DNA of 64,000 nt from Bryopsis sp. KO-2023 (Eukaryota; Chlorophyta; Ulvophyceae; Bryopsidales; Bryopsidaceae), in assembly GCA_030272585.1 (NCBI GenBank), contig BSYQ01000008.1, positions 4,526,001 to 4,590,000 of the forward strand. Reading direction: 5' to 3'. The translations under genes and the position numbers were made by a program. The notes beneath the pieces were generated by a model. It did no database searches, was not told the origin of the DNA, and worked only from the letters and a program-made list of their open reading frames with translations. Shown piece by piece: positions 22,491 to 35,705 of this stretch (positions are counted from its first letter, which is position 1; the number at the start of each line of letters is the position of its first letter).

Positions 22491-24240
22491 TCAACGCTCC
22501 GGGTGGGTGTTTGATGGTGGCTTCTTTTCTGTTTGGTTGATTTCCTGATTCCTCTGATCCCTCTGGAAATTCTTCAACAAGTTGCTTTCACCGGGGGTTT
22601 TGTTTTGGAGACCCTGGCCCTGGATAACCACAAGAAACCCAACTATTTGTATTGTTGCAATACACAAAGTAACAAAAAAGCAAAGAAAAGCAAATTTTTT
22701 TACCTGCATTTTTCCCCACATGCCGTCAACGATTCGACTGGCCTCGCGCATCCCTTTGGAAAACTGGTTTGGAGGAAAGAGGAAAATACAAAAAAGGTGT
22801 TGATAAGCAAACTGTTGTCATGCAAAAAAAGGATCTTAAAAAGAACCACATGCAGTCCATAAAACAATCCACATCAAGATCAAAAGAAGGGAGAATTTCA
22901 AAAAACCCCTTTCCATCAGAATATACAACAAACAAAAATGGGGCTCAGTCACCCTATGTTGAGCACATGCTCCTTTCAAAGCAAGTCAATTTTGCATACT
23001 ACAGTTTCTCGTTCAACACCAAGGCATGATACAAACAAACAACAAGCGAAATGGAATTCTCGTTTTGGGTGGAAAACTATACGTGGCAAACATACTATCA
23101 TTTCTTGACTGCTGCCGGTATTGCTAGCTGATCCTCGATTTTCCTTTCCCTCTTCATGCACATAATCCGCCATAGGGTCCTCCTGAGGTTTCCAAAAATC
23201 GCTCTCGCTCGACATGACATCATCCGGCACTCGTTGCCCCAGCTCAGAGGTATTTGATTTTGGAATCTAAAAACAGAACACAGAGCTCATTAAGTAGTCA
23301 TCATGCAAGCTTTTTTGTTTTTTTTTTCAAGGCCCACAAGCAGTTCTGGTATTCAACACATTTGTTGTTTTAAAACAAACTCAATCAGCAGTGGCTGATG
23401 GGAGAGAAAAGATACAACACCAGCAGCAAACATAAGGAGCTTTGAAGCTGAAAAAATAATAGTACTTAACAAATTTGTTAAGTACTAATATTCTTTCAAC
23501 TCAGCCTCTTTTCCACATATGTACATATCACTTTTTCCAAGCACCTCATCAGTGGAAAGGGTCCTCCAAGCTGTATCAATTCATATCATTTGCAAATGAT
23601 TTTCTTTTCATTTGTACTTACCACTGGGTGAATATCCAGGCAGGATTCTTGGGGGGGCTGGTCTTCAAGCATTTGGGTTTTCCACTCTTCCTCCAGTTCC
23701 TTTGCCTTTTCTGGGGCCCATTTGAGGATGAAGTCCTCCTCTTGAGCTTCCTGCAAATCTTGGAGCACCTCGAAAGTCTTATAAGACTCCTGGACAAGAT
23801 TCAGCAGTTGCTCCCTTTCCTTCACCACCTCATTGAGTTTTGTAGTCTGGTCCTGTTGCAGCAAAAAATACACAAGGGAAAAAAAAATATAAGACACATT
23901 CATCTTGTCAATCGAACGTAGAAGCGAGGACAAAAAAAATGTCGCAACGGAAAGGGCGTCGCCTTGTTTAACCCAGCCGACCGACCTGCTCTTTATCAGA
24001 CAACTCCTGGACGTCTTTTTCCAGCTTGGTGATCATTCCTGATTTCTCAGCCAACTCCTCTTTCAGCTGGGACCTTTCCTCTTTGATATCGGCCAGTTCG
24101 CTTTCAAGCAAACGAATCCTCTCCTTCCCTTGTTCCACTTCCACCTTTGAAACCATTTGCAAGTCCAAGGGGTCCCTGGCTCCATCGTAAAACTCCCAAA
24201 CAAGTGCACTGAGCGCACTCACTCGTTTGAATAAACCCAT
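22491..24240 (-). CDS. Coiled-coil protein, paralogue A (281 aa)
   Basis: Five exons join exactly: 24240-23986, 23852-23622, 23266-23096, 22763-22704, 22619-22491. All lengths are multiples of three and every junction is in phase 0. The start MGLFKRVSALSALVWEFYDG is shared with paralogues B and C. Heptad-rich coiled coils follow (EQGKERIRLLESELADIKEE, then LKEELAEKSGMITKLEKDV; exon 2 VVKEREQLLNLVQESYK). The tail is acidic and Gln/Asn-rich. No signal peptide or membrane segment is seen. The function is not recognised; the Trp/Phe-containing N-terminal cap plus long coils suggest a structural or scaffold role (inference). Exon 1 looks like a fusion of exon 1 and the end of exon 6 of paralogue C. 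A GTAAGT donor-like sequence lies just past the TGA, so an alternative 3' end is possible. Confidence 0.75.
23461..23486. repeat. Perfect 26-bp palindrome in an intron (unit A)
   Basis: The arm AGTACTTAACAAA is followed immediately by its exact reverse complement. It sits in the intron between exons 2 and 3 of gene A. The same palindrome, unchanged, is in unit B at 30,427-30,452 and is absent from unit C. Confidence 0.85.
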
Positions 24241-26849
24241 CTTAAAACTCTTCTGATAGAGAGTCCGTAAGTTCAAGAGCTCGCCAAAACACCAAGAAAT
24301 TGACTCGCTAAGCGCAAATGCAAACACCAACACGCATAGTCGTTGGAACTCAAAGTCGTCAACGACACACACAGTCGTCGTTGATGGGACGTACAGTCGT
24401 CAACGGCACAGGACCTCCTCCTGGATGTGTTTCGATTTTGGATCAGTCGGATGATCAATCAAAACCAAAACCCAATGTTATCAGTTTAAGTGTTTGTAAA
24501 GTGTGGAGTCTTGTGTAAGGCGATAAGACAAGATACTTCAAATTATGTGTTTGATTGTGTAGGATGGGCGGCTGGATATTTTTTGCAAGCACCTACAAGT
24601 GTGTGTTTGAGTGTGTGTGGGAGAAATAGAAATTTTTGTGGAATGTTGCAACCTGCCACAAGTGTGGAGCATCTTTCAGCAAACAAGTTCCCCCCAAATC
24701 ATGTCCCAACAGTTTAGGGGGGTTGGAACCCCTTTTACAGCCAAAACTTATTTTTTTTTATGCGACCCACACATGGCTTTTTTTCATCCTAACTCACACT
24801 GACTCAGAAAAGCACAGTCACATCAACAATCATACACGAATTATAGATTTCCAAAGTTTCTTTTTCCTCCCTTCCCCTCTTCTTCATTAACTGTTGAACG
24901 CATTTTTTGTGGATCAATTTTCCATGCTTTTATCAGCACAAAGAGGAACTAGGTGAAATTCTGATGTAAGAAGAAGAAAACCATCCACAAACCACTGGAT
25001 CAAGCTCTTTTTGAAAAGAGAGCATACATTTACCCCCCAAAAAAAAACAAAAAGATTTGAAGTACTGATGCAGAAAAGGAAATTTGGGAGCCTTGGAGCC
25101 TGATGAGCAAGAAAATTGCATTTATCAAAACCCCTTTACAACCAACAGTCGACATCCCATGGGATGAATTACAGTGCTCTATTTTCAACATCTTCTGAGA
25201 TTTTTGAGGGACAGCTGGAACAGAAAACTGCATGTTCTTTTGAATTGCATCCCTGGCAGTGCTGGTGGCTACACCGCGGTCAGTCGCTCCACAGCAGCTC
25301 CAACACCCCTGTTTTCCTGTTTGGTATTCAGCTGAGCATCCCACAAGCAAGATCAACTTCTGTTGTCGGCTTTTAACCCCCCAGATAGGGAGGCCAACAT
25401 TAAGAGCCCTAATTTCCAGCCACATTTCTTTCCCAGCATCGCCCAGAGTTTTCCCACCTTTCCCAGCCTGTAAGCCTTGCAATTATCTCGCAATTATAAC
25501 AGCATAGACTTATCCGGCGTTCATCTCTCAGTACTTTTACCACCCTTAGCGAGCCCAGGGACGGTGATTCTCACAAAAACAAAGCCCAAATATATACTGT
25601 GCCACCACAAAACAGAGAACATACCTTCCTTCTTGTCATATCAGAATATGTCCTATTCCTGGCTAGTGCTACTCTCTAGATCCAACGGGCGCAGATCACG
25701 CGGTTGTGCCCCCCCTTCGCTGGCGTCCCTTTCTTTGTGTTTTGTTTCTTTTTTTGATCAGTTGATTTGATAGTGTGGGGTGTTGCATCGGATCGCTTTT
25801 ATTAAAATTGTCACTGATATTGACAGGGTGATCTGTGGGTGATTGGGGTTTTCCATCTTTGCGTTTGTGGGATTTTGTGCCAAAAGCCAACGTTTTGGGG
25901 GGAAAGAGCTCCAGGGTATCTTTTTCGTGAAGTATCTTTTTTCTTTTTTGGGAAGGGGGGATTTTCAGCAAGAACAGGGTAGAGCATAAAACTGATTTTG
26001 CATTTGTGTTTGAATCGCTGATTTCATCTTTGAAAAACTGAAAAAAAAATGACACAGATCGTATAATTTTATGACGAAGGGAAGCAGGATATTGGATTTG
26101 CTGCCTCCTTTTTTTGGGTCCCAAAATCCACATGCCGATATTAATTTTTAAACTGGTTGTCTGTATGATTTTGGATTTTTTTTTCTTATAAATTTCGAGA
26201 AAAGAGAAGTTTGGGGATGTGGCATGGTTTTCTTGACAGCTTCTAGATGTTTGTGCTGCATCTGTTCAGAAATAATCAATTGGGCACTTCTGCTTTCATA
26301 TATGTTTTAACTCATGGTGTAAAAAAGATTCAAAAACCTGTTTTGAGGATTTTTAATTTGCGGCAACTTCGTCTCTTGCAAAAGAACTGGTGTGGGGGTT
26401 GAAAATCCCTGGCTGGATTTTCTGAAGCAGATTCTCAGCTCTAGACTCAAAACCACAGTTGATGTGACTTTGCATAGATTCTTGATATTTCAGATCTAAA
26501 AATATCAAGGGTGACTGCAAAGCATTCAACAGTTTCGTCTTTTGTGTATTCGGTATGTCATACTAAAATTAAAATGAATATTTGTCAATAACATTTTCCA
26601 TTTTGGTTGGCTTGTTTCCTCAACCCTGTCTCATTCCATAGCTGGAATCAACTTGATCAAATATAAAGTAGAATTTTTTCGTTTCCTCACCCTATTGCAC
26701 TCCAAGCCAGTCAAAAATTAGTGGGGTTCATTCATTCCCTTTTGTGCAAAATAGATATAAACATGTAGCAAAAAAGTTTCTTGGACTGATTCATCCTTTC
26801 GAGTTTGGCTGGAGTTTTCCAGAACCAAAAATTGATCCATGCATGCTCT

Positions 26850-27457
26850 TGAGATAATATTTGTTTAATATTTCAACTGGCCTTCATTGTCATCACCAAT
26901 TAGTTTTAGGGTCTGTTTCTTATTAGGGTTTGTTTCTTAATTGTCCAGCACCAACTCGAAATTTTCCCCGATTCCAACCATGGCAAGTCTCCATGACATA
27001 TTTTTTCACCTCTTTCATGTTGCATTTCCTTCAGTGAAAGGAAAATTTCATTTTCCAAGGGCACCAGCTGCCTTGTGAATATCTAGGGGTGTTCTTTTCT
27101 GATGGAAGGTTGAGGAGGAGGGGGAATTCATCAACACCACCATTCGGGTCGCTGGAAACAAGGACGGTTTTTTCGGAAACAAGGAACGCCCATATCTCAA
27201 GAGATTCGAAGGGGGTTAGTCCGCTATTTGTCGTGAGGACCGACTTGGGCTCAGTATATGAAGGTGTTTCAGGTGCACAATGCTTTTTACTCATAGATAA
27301 AGATTTACAATAACACTGAGAATGTTATTTTGGTTTCCAAGTCTACGTCTTGCTCGAGACAACCAACCAACTACCACAGTTACATTAAAAAACACAAAGA
27401 GGCCATCATATCATTAGTTGTTCTTTTCATCAGAGCCATTGCTACTTCCCACGACGG
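26850..27457. other. Unique spacer between duplication units A and B
   Basis: About 600 bp without a counterpart elsewhere in the window. Both strands are open at 27,031-27,313 (for example, minus-strand TNSGLTPFESLEIWAFL). This could be an orphan exon, but neither strand gives a clear start or a paired splice site. Confidence 0.35.
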
Positions 27458-29584
27458 AAAGATAAATGATTTGGAAACATGACGGAGTATGTTGAAATGT
27501 TTCCTTGTGTTGTCCAGACAGAATCTCTGATCATCAACCATATCTCCTTAATTTCCTTATTTTTTTAAATTTTATATAGTAGCATTTTGTGGGCCTAATT
27601 TTTACTTCATTTTCGGATTTTGGGAAAGAATTTCAAAGCTAACATTGATCCTCCTGGTTCAAGGACACTACTACTGGTGCTAATGAATGAGAAAATTGAT
27701 TGAAGACAATAAAACACCCCTAAAAGCCGCCCCCCCCCTCCCCCCCCCCCCAAAAAAAAAGAAAAAAGAAAAAAGGGGGATCCTGAAAGAAATTTTCCTT
27801 GTGTCGAGATGAGATACATTGTCCAATGTTTTGCCACAAGGATTATCATTCTGGAAGTGTAACTAAGCTCCAATAACTTGCTCAAAACTCCGAAGGCTTT
27901 TGCCCTCATATTTCAATGCAAATTTAGTTCACAGACGGTTCATTGAGGCTGTACTTGATTGCATTATGTTTTGATGGTCAATGATTCTCGATCTGAAAAT
28001 CTTGATTCCCTCATCCCATGAAAAAAAGTCCGCTTGTGCGAGCAGAAATTCCTTACAAAAAACCCACAGAGTGACACTCCTCATTATCCCTCTATACCCA
28101 CCCACCTCCGACTCTCAAAATAGATTTGCGCCATCCACATGTCTGTGCATGAATTCTTTTACTCATTTTTCAAACCCTCCCCCCCTCTTTTTTTTTTTTT
28201 TTGCTTTCTTTTTTCACCCCTCATTTTTTCAGGTAAGATTTACCCCCTCTTTTTTTTTCTGCTTTCTTTTTCCTACCCCTCAATTTTCAAGTCAGATTTG
28301 CCCCCAGAATATTTAGTTTTTTTTAGAATAAATGTTCCCATAGGAATGCTCCCCCCCCTTCGAAACTTGCCCTCCCCTTTTTGGAATAAGGATTTAAAAA
28401 AAAAAAGGTGCCACTCTCCATCCAGCAGAGTTCAGTATTGAATCTCCAGCCTTGACATAGTTCCTGGTTTTTTCCATGTTTGCTTGCTGCACCACTTCAT
28501 TTCCATACTCTTGCTGATCCATCCCATCAGAGTGCTACTGCTTCACACCACCTGATATATCTTTTTTTCTTTTGATTTTCCCCCACTCTTTTTTTATTAT
28601 TATTTCCCGCCAGCCTTTCTTGATTTTCCTACCACTGTGTTTCAATTATCCTCTACTCTTTTTTTTAATTTCCCGCCACTCTTTTTTGATTCGCCTAACA
28701 CTGTGTTCCGATTTTCCGCCACTCTTTTTTGATTTTCCGCCACTCTTTTTTGATTTTCCACCCCTCCTTTTGATTTCTTGTTTCATGATTCCTTGATGTT
28801 TTTATCCACCTTTTCTTTGTATGTTCGCCAACCATTTGATTCAGTTTTCATGGATGACTTTTTTTTTGTACCACCTGCAGCACAATGTTTTGGCCAGAAA
28901 ATTCCCCACCAGAAATTTTGAACCCAGGCTGCTTGCTTTTTCCTCCAGGTCCACCTCAGCATCACTGGAATCAAGGCTTCGTTCCAAAGGGTGGTTAGCA
29001 CCTGTCTGGAAAACTCCTCCACTCTCTTTGACTCCATCCCTCTCTTTGATGCACAAAAAATTGTTCTGTTCAATGGGCTGCACCATGTCTTCCTCCATTA
29101 CACCCAGCCAAGCCAGTTGCTATCCAATACCCTCCATTGAGACACCACTGTCCAATCCAAACTGGCACTTTGTTGGGTTTCTTGTGTACGGATCACACAA
29201 ACTTCTGCTTATGGTTTCTTGATTGACCCTTGGAAAAAAAATACGAAAAAAGACAACACAATCATATCTTTCCATATCATTTTTCAAACCTGGATCAATG
29301 CACCCATAATAACCACCCTCCCCCCTCTTCTAGCTTCATTTTCACAACACAATAACATTCACTGACTTATGGGATATAATATCCACCAAATACTTTTTCT
29401 TTTTTTTCGGGGGGGAGGGGGGGGGCAGGGGAAGAATGATTCTGGAAAATAATGGGAATCCATCTCAAATGGTTTGTTTCCTCTCTGATATAAAATTTCA
29501 GGAGGGAGAAAATTACAAAGGTTGGGATCACAAATGTTGCAAAGAAAGGATTCTATATTTCTGTTTGGCTGTACTTACGACTCC

Positions 29585-31218
29585 TCAACGCTCCGGGTGG
29601 GTGTTTGATGGTGGCTTCTTTTCTGTTTGGTTGGTTTCCTGATTCCTCTGATCCCTCTGGAAATTCTTCAACAAGTTGCTTTCGCCGGGGGTTTTGTTTT
29701 GGAGACCCTGGCCCTGGATAACCACAAGAAACCCAACTATTTGTATTGTTGCAATACACACAGTAACAAAAAAGCAAAGAAAAGCAAATTTTTTTACCTG
29801 CATTTTTCCCCACATGCCGTCAACGATTCGACTCGCCTCGCGCATCCCTTTGGAAAACTGGTTTGGAGGAAAGAGGAAAATACAAAAAAGGTGTTGATAA
29901 GCAAACTGTTATCATGCAAAAAAAGGATCTTAAAAAGAACCACATGCAGTCCATACAACAATCCACATCAAGATCAAAAGAAGGGAGAATTTCAAAAAAA
30001 CCCTTTCCATCAGAATACGTAACCAACAAAAATGGGGCTCAGTCACCCTTTGTTGAGCACATGCTCCTTTCAAAGCAAGTCAATTTTGCATCCTACAGTT
30101 TCTCGTTCAACACCCAGGCATGATACAAACAAACAACAAGCGAAATGGAATTCTCGTTTTGGGTGGAAAACTATACGTGGAAAACTATACGTGGCAAACA
30201 TACTATCATTTCTTGGCTGCTGCCGGTATTGCTGGCTGATCCTCGATTTTCCTTTCCCTCTTCATGCACATAATCCGCCATAGGGTCCTCCTGAGGTTTC
30301 CAAAAATTGCTCGCGCTCGACATGACATCATCCGGCACTGGTTGCCCCAGCTCAGAGGTATTTGGTTTTGGAATCTAAAAACAGAACACAGAGCTCATTA
30401 AGTAGTCATCATGCTGAAAAAATAATAGTACTTAACAAATTTGTTAAGTACTAATATTCTTTCAACTCAGCCTCTTTTCCACATATGTACATATCACTTT
30501 TTCCAAGCACCTCATCAGTGGAAAGGGTCCTCCAAGCTGTATCAATTCATATCATTTGCAAATGATTTTCTTTTCATTTGTACTTACCACTGGGTCAATA
30601 TCCAGGCAGGATTCTTGGGGGGGCTGGTCTTCAAGCATTTGGGTTTTCCACTCTTCCTCCAGTTCCTTTGCCTTTTCTGGGGCCCATTTGAGGATGAAGT
30701 CCTCCTCTTGAGCTTCCTGCAAATCTTGGAACACCTCAAAAGTCTTATAGGACTCTTGGACTAGATCCAGCAGTTGCTCCTTTTCCTTCACCACCTCATT
30801 GAGTTTTGTAGTCTGGTCCTGTTGCAGCAAAAAACACACATGGAAAAAAAAATAAGACACATTCATCTTCAAGATAAGTTAAGTTATCAATCGAACGTAG
30901 AAGCGAGGCCAAAAAAAAATCACAACGGAAAGGGCATCGCCTTGTTTAACCCAGCCGACCGACCTGCTCTTTTTCAGACAACTCCCGGACGTCTTTCTCC
31001 AGCTTGCTGACCATTCTTGATTTCTCAGCCAACTCCTCTTTCAGCTGGGACCTTTCCTCTTTGACATCGGCAAGCTCGCTTTCAAGCAAGCGAATCCTCT
31101 CCTTCCCTTGTTCCACTTCCACCATTGAAACCATTTGCAAGTCCAAGGGGTCCCTGGCTCCGTCGTAAAACTCCCAAACGAGAGCACTCAAGGCACTTAC
31201 TCTTGCGAATAGACCCAT
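29585..31218 (-). CDS. Coiled-coil protein, paralogue B (281 aa)
   Basis: Exons 31218-30964, 30818-30588, 30374-30204, 29857-29798 and 29713-29585 have the same five lengths as gene A (255, 231, 171, 60 and 129 nt), with all phases 0 and the same stop. It begins MGLFARVSALSALVWEFYDG. Exon 2 differs from A at few positions (for example VKEKEQLLDLVQESYKTFEV). Preservation of both frames and all splice sites in two copies argues that both are, or recently were, functional. Expression cannot be judged. Confidence 0.75.
30427..30452. repeat. Perfect 26-bp palindrome in an intron (unit B)
   Basis: Identical to 23,461-23,486 and in the homologous intron of gene B. Confidence 0.85.
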
Positions 31219-34020
31219 CTTAATACTCTTTTGGTAGAAAGTCAGCAACTCAAGCGCTCGCCAAAACACAAAAGAGATAGACTCGGTAAGCGCAAATGCA
31301 AACGCCAACACGCACAGTCGTTGGAGCTCAAAGTCGTCAACTACACACACAGTTGTCGTTGATGGGACGTACAGTCGTCAACGGCACAGATGTGTTTCGA
31401 TTTTGGATCAGTCGGATGATCAATCAAAACCAAAACCCAGTGTTATCAGTGTAAGTGTTTGTGGAGTCTTGTGTGAGGCGATAAGACAAGATACTTCAAA
31501 TTATGTGTTTGATTGTGTAGGGTGGGTGGAGATTTTCTGTAGGCACCTACAAGTGTGAGTTTGATTGTGTGTGGGAGAAATAGAAATTTCTGAATAGTGA
31601 ATGTTGCAACATGCCACAAGTGTGGAGCATCTTCTTGCAAACAACTTCCCCCCTAGTCATGTTTCAACAGTTTAGGGGGGTTTGAACCCCTTTTACAGCC
31701 AAAAGTTCATTATTTTTTTATCCTCAAACACCTCGATGAAAATGACCCACACATGGCTTTTTTTCATCCTAACTCACAGTGACCCAAAAAAGCACAGTCA
31801 CATCGACAATCATACATGAATTCCAGATTTCCAAAGTTTTTTCTTCATCCGTTCCCCCCTTCTTCATTAACTGTTGAACGCATTTTGTGTGAATCAATTT
31901 TCCATGCTTCTATCAGAATAAAGTGGAATTAGGTGAAATTCTGATGTAAGAAGAAGAAAACCATCCACAAACCACTGGATCAAGCTCTTTTTGAAAAGAG
32001 AGCATGCATTTCCCCCCAAAAAAAAAAAAAGATTTGAAGTACTGAGGCAGAAAAGGAAATTTAAGAGCCATGGAGCCTGAATAATATAAATTGCATTTAT
32101 CAAAACCCCTTTACAACCAACAGTCGACATCCCATGGGATGAATTACAGTGCTCTGTTTTCAACATCTTCTGAGATTTCTCAGGGACAGCTGGAACAGAA
32201 AACTGCAGGTTCTTTTGTGAAAAGCCATTGACTAAGGGTCAGTCGAGGAGCAAACAGCCGAAGTTTTGTGCCACTTGGTTTGCATGAATTGCTCACAGCT
32301 CCGCGATATCCTGCGACATCAACTCTTAATGTGGGTTAAGCTCTAGAGATTCAGTCCATTCCTGCATTGAACAGACTTGCAAGGGTGCCCGATTCTTGAA
32401 TTGCATCCGTGGCAGTGCTGGTGGATACACCGCGGTCAGTCGTTCCTCAGCAGCTCCAATGCCCCTGTTTTCCTGTTTGGTATTCAGCTGAGCATCCCAC
32501 AAGCAAGATCAACTTCTATTGTCCCTGCTTTTAACCCCCCAGATAGGGAGGCCAACATTGAGAGCCATAATTTCCAGCCACATTTCTTCCCCAGCACCGC
32601 CCACAGTTTTCCCACCTTTCCCAGGCTGTAAGCCTCGCAATTATAACAGCATAGACTTCTCTGGCGTTCATCTCTCAGTACTTTTATCACTATTAGCGAG
32701 CCCAGGGACGGTGGTTCTCACAAAAACAAAGCCCAAATATATACTGTGCCACCACAAAATAGAGAACATACCTTCCTTCTTGTCATAACAGAATATGTCC
32801 TATTCCTGGCTAGTGCTACTCTCTGGATCCAACGGGCGCAGATCACGCGGTTGCGCCCCCCCTTCGCTGGCGTACCTTTCTTTCTTTGTGTTTTGTATTT
32901 TTCTTAGGCAAGAGTATTGTTTTGATCAGCTGAATTGATAGTGTGGGGTGTTACATCGGATCGCACCCACCAAAATTCTCAGTGATATTGACAGGGTGAT
33001 CTGTGGGCCAAAAGCCAACGTTTTTGGGACGGGGGAAAGAGCTCCGGGGTATCTTTTTCGTAAAGCCTCTTTTTTCTTTTTTTAGAAGGGGGGATTTTCA
33101 GCAAGAACAGGGAGGAGCATAAAATTGATTTTGCATTTGTGTTTGAATCGCTGATTTCATCTTTGAAAAAATAAAAAAAATGACACAGAGACGTAGTAAG
33201 GGAAAAGGAAAAGAAACCAAAGATCGCGTGATTTTATCACGAAGGGAAGCAGGATACTGGATTGGTTGCCTCCTTTTTTGTTGTCTCAAAATCCACATGC
33301 CGATATTAATTTTTAAACTGGTTGTCTGTATGATTTTGGATTTTTTTTTTCTTATAAACTTCGAGAAAAGAGAAGTTTGGGGAGGTGGCATGGTTTTCTT
33401 GACAGCTTCTAGATGTTTGTCCTGCATCTGTTCAGAAATACTCAATTGGGCACTTCTGCTTTCATATATGTTTTAACTCATGGTGTAAAAAAGATTCAAA
33501 AACCTGTTTTGAGGATTCTTAATTTGCGGCAACTTCGTCTCCTGCAAAAGAACTGGTGTGGGGGTTGAAAATCCCTGGCTGGATTTTCTGAAGCAGATTC
33601 TCAGCTGCAGACTCAAAACCACGGTTGATGTGCAGTGGAATTTGCATAGATTCTTGAGATTTCAGATCTAAAAATATAAGGGTGACTGCAAAGCATTCAA
33701 CAATTTCGTCTTTTGTGTATTCGGTATATCATACTAAAATTAAAATGACTATTTTGTCAGCATTGGGTAAAATTTTCCATTTTGGTTGGCTTTTTTCCTC
33801 AACCCTGTCTCATTCCATAGCTGGAATCAACTTGATCTAATATAAAGTAGAAGTTTTTCGTTTCCTCACCCTATTGCACTTCAAGCCAGTCAAAAATTAG
33901 TGGGGTTCATTCCCTTTTGTGAAAATATATATATATACATGCAGCAAAAACGTTTCTTGGACTAATTCATCTTTTGGAGTTTGGCTGGAGTTTTCCAGAA
34001 CCAAAAATTGATCCATGCAT

Positions 34021-35230
34021 CCCAAATGAGCAAATCAATACACACATCAATATAGACAAACTATCTTGCTTCAGTTGAAAATTCATTCTCATAATTAAAT
34101 AATGCTCTCAATCCAACCATAATTTTAATTGACGTTCGTGTGATACTGTTAGATACTGTGTTTTTCGTTACCACTAGAAGATTGAGATAAAAACTTGAAT
34201 CTCATGAACAACAGATTCACAGCTATGGAGAGCTTTTCAAAAGATAAAATCACTGCAGGGTGATGGTCAATATTCCTTCACTTGACTGAACACAATAGAG
34301 GAAGTGTCTTGACAAAAAAAAAGCCACAGCAAATATTGCAATGTTTCTCACTCCTGACATCGACCATCAAGTCCGTGCGGCATTTTTTCCTAGTCTGCCA
34401 AGAGTTCTCTTCGCCACCCCCCCCTCCTCATTTTTCACCTCAGCCCCTTTTTTTCCCCAAGCTTTTTTTTTTTCTTTCTTTTTGGTTCACTTCCTGCCCC
34501 CCCTCCCACCTTACTGAAATGAGTCCTCCCATTTTTGGAACTTGGATACTTTCCAATTGTACGGCTGTCCAATTTTTTTCACCCTCGAGATCCACAACCG
34601 ATTCCCCAGACCTGGCAAACAAACTGAGTCATAGCATGCTAAGCTCTTGGTGCACAGAATCCTGCTTGACTGCAAAAATCTGTTCCCAGTTAACTGCTGA
34701 AAATTTCCACTCCACTATAGTGTGAGACAGTAATGTTTCTTTTCCTTCCTTGGAGGCTTTCATGGCCATTTATCCACCGAATCTCCCTCGCCAGTCAGAC
34801 TTCCATGATTCACGCCAGCAACTTCCTCTCCCAACCAAGGCTCCAATCCCTCTGACGATACGACAACACTTTGGGGTTTACGATTCTGGCTTGCATGGCG
34901 ATGTGCAACTGATGTCCTTTGAAACAGATCTGCCCCAGATCTGTATCACTCTGGCTGCCTTTCTGTTTTTTCAAGAAAAGTGTCGTTTTCTTTGCTGCAG
35001 AAATCAGTGACCGTCTCCAGCATTGACATAATTCTTCTTTCCTTCCTCTTGTTGCACCTTCTCTCAATAAAACACCAAATGTTGAGCCAGATCTTCCAAC
35101 ATGCAGGCCTGAACATAAAGGGAATAAGTCGCATCACATCAGGATTAGTCATTACTATACCCAAGCCAGTTTCTGACCAACACCCTCCAATGAGACACCA
35201 CCTTCAATTCCTAACCAGCATCCCCACAGG
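34021..35230. other. 3' flank of unit C, diverged from the units A and B flank
   Basis: The order of T/C-rich blocks and a segment GTGGTGTCTCATTGGAGGGT (minus strand, about 35,175-35,212) match the A and B flanks at 22,030-22,070 and 29,120-29,160, but with many differences. This shows that C belongs to the same tandem series and is older. Open frames here have no domain. Confidence 0.45.
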
Positions 35231-35705
35231 GGTTCCTTTCATGAGAAATTAGATAATGGATAACAAAACCCCAAATAGTTTTGGTGAAAGGTACTCGATA
35301 AATTCATCGATTGATACTGACCTGCATTCTTTTCTGCCTGATTCAAATATTGCGGAAGCTTCTCAGGCCACGGGTCAGTCCAGCTCCAATTGCATTCTTG
35401 GGTCCCCCAGTCGTTTTCTTCGAAAAGGAGCTCATCGTCAGCAGCTTCCTCGTATTTCTTTTTGCCAAAAGGGGAATCCTGTTTTCTCCAGAACTGATAC
35501 AGAAAAAAAAGCAAGGCACAGGATGCATCACTTCAAAATTTCACATAATAATTTTCAGATATTCCAAGTAACATGCACGGTGCTTCAAAACATTGAACCA
35601 AACCCCGCCCCCTCTTTTATTATTTTATTTTTTTTAAAGGGAAGAATTCCACCACCTCGCAATAAATACTAGATCTTTGTAACAGCCAATGAACGCTGGG
35701 AAAAC

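Larger units (their letters stand above)
20338..26850. repeat. Duplication unit A (~6.5 kb) carrying coiled-coil gene A
   Basis: From GAAAGATAAATGATTTGG (20,338) to ATCCATGCAT (about 26,840), the sequence is collinear with 27,458-34,020 at high identity in exons, introns and flanks. Differences are small indels plus two larger ones (about 142 bp extra in A at 23,307-23,448; about 180 bp extra in B near 32,218-32,395). The non-gene parts, 20.3-22.5 and 24.5-26.9 kb, hold T/C-rich blocks of the type GATTTTCCxCCACTC repeated in tandem (21.5-21.7 kb) and no supported gene. Confidence 0.9.
27458..34020. repeat. Duplication unit B (~6.5 kb) carrying coiled-coil gene B
   Basis: Direct copy of unit A in the same orientation, separated from it by the 600-bp spacer. 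Gene B keeps all five exons at identical lengths and phases. Flanks 27.5-29.6 and 31.3-34.0 kb mirror those of A and hold no supported gene. Shared polymorphic homopolymers differ in length between the copies. Confidence 0.9.

Noticed and set aside
25030-25482. Conserved ORF in the upstream flank of gene A
   Set aside because: Similarity to unit B is explained by the recent duplication; the frame is interrupted in B, so there is no sign of coding constraint.
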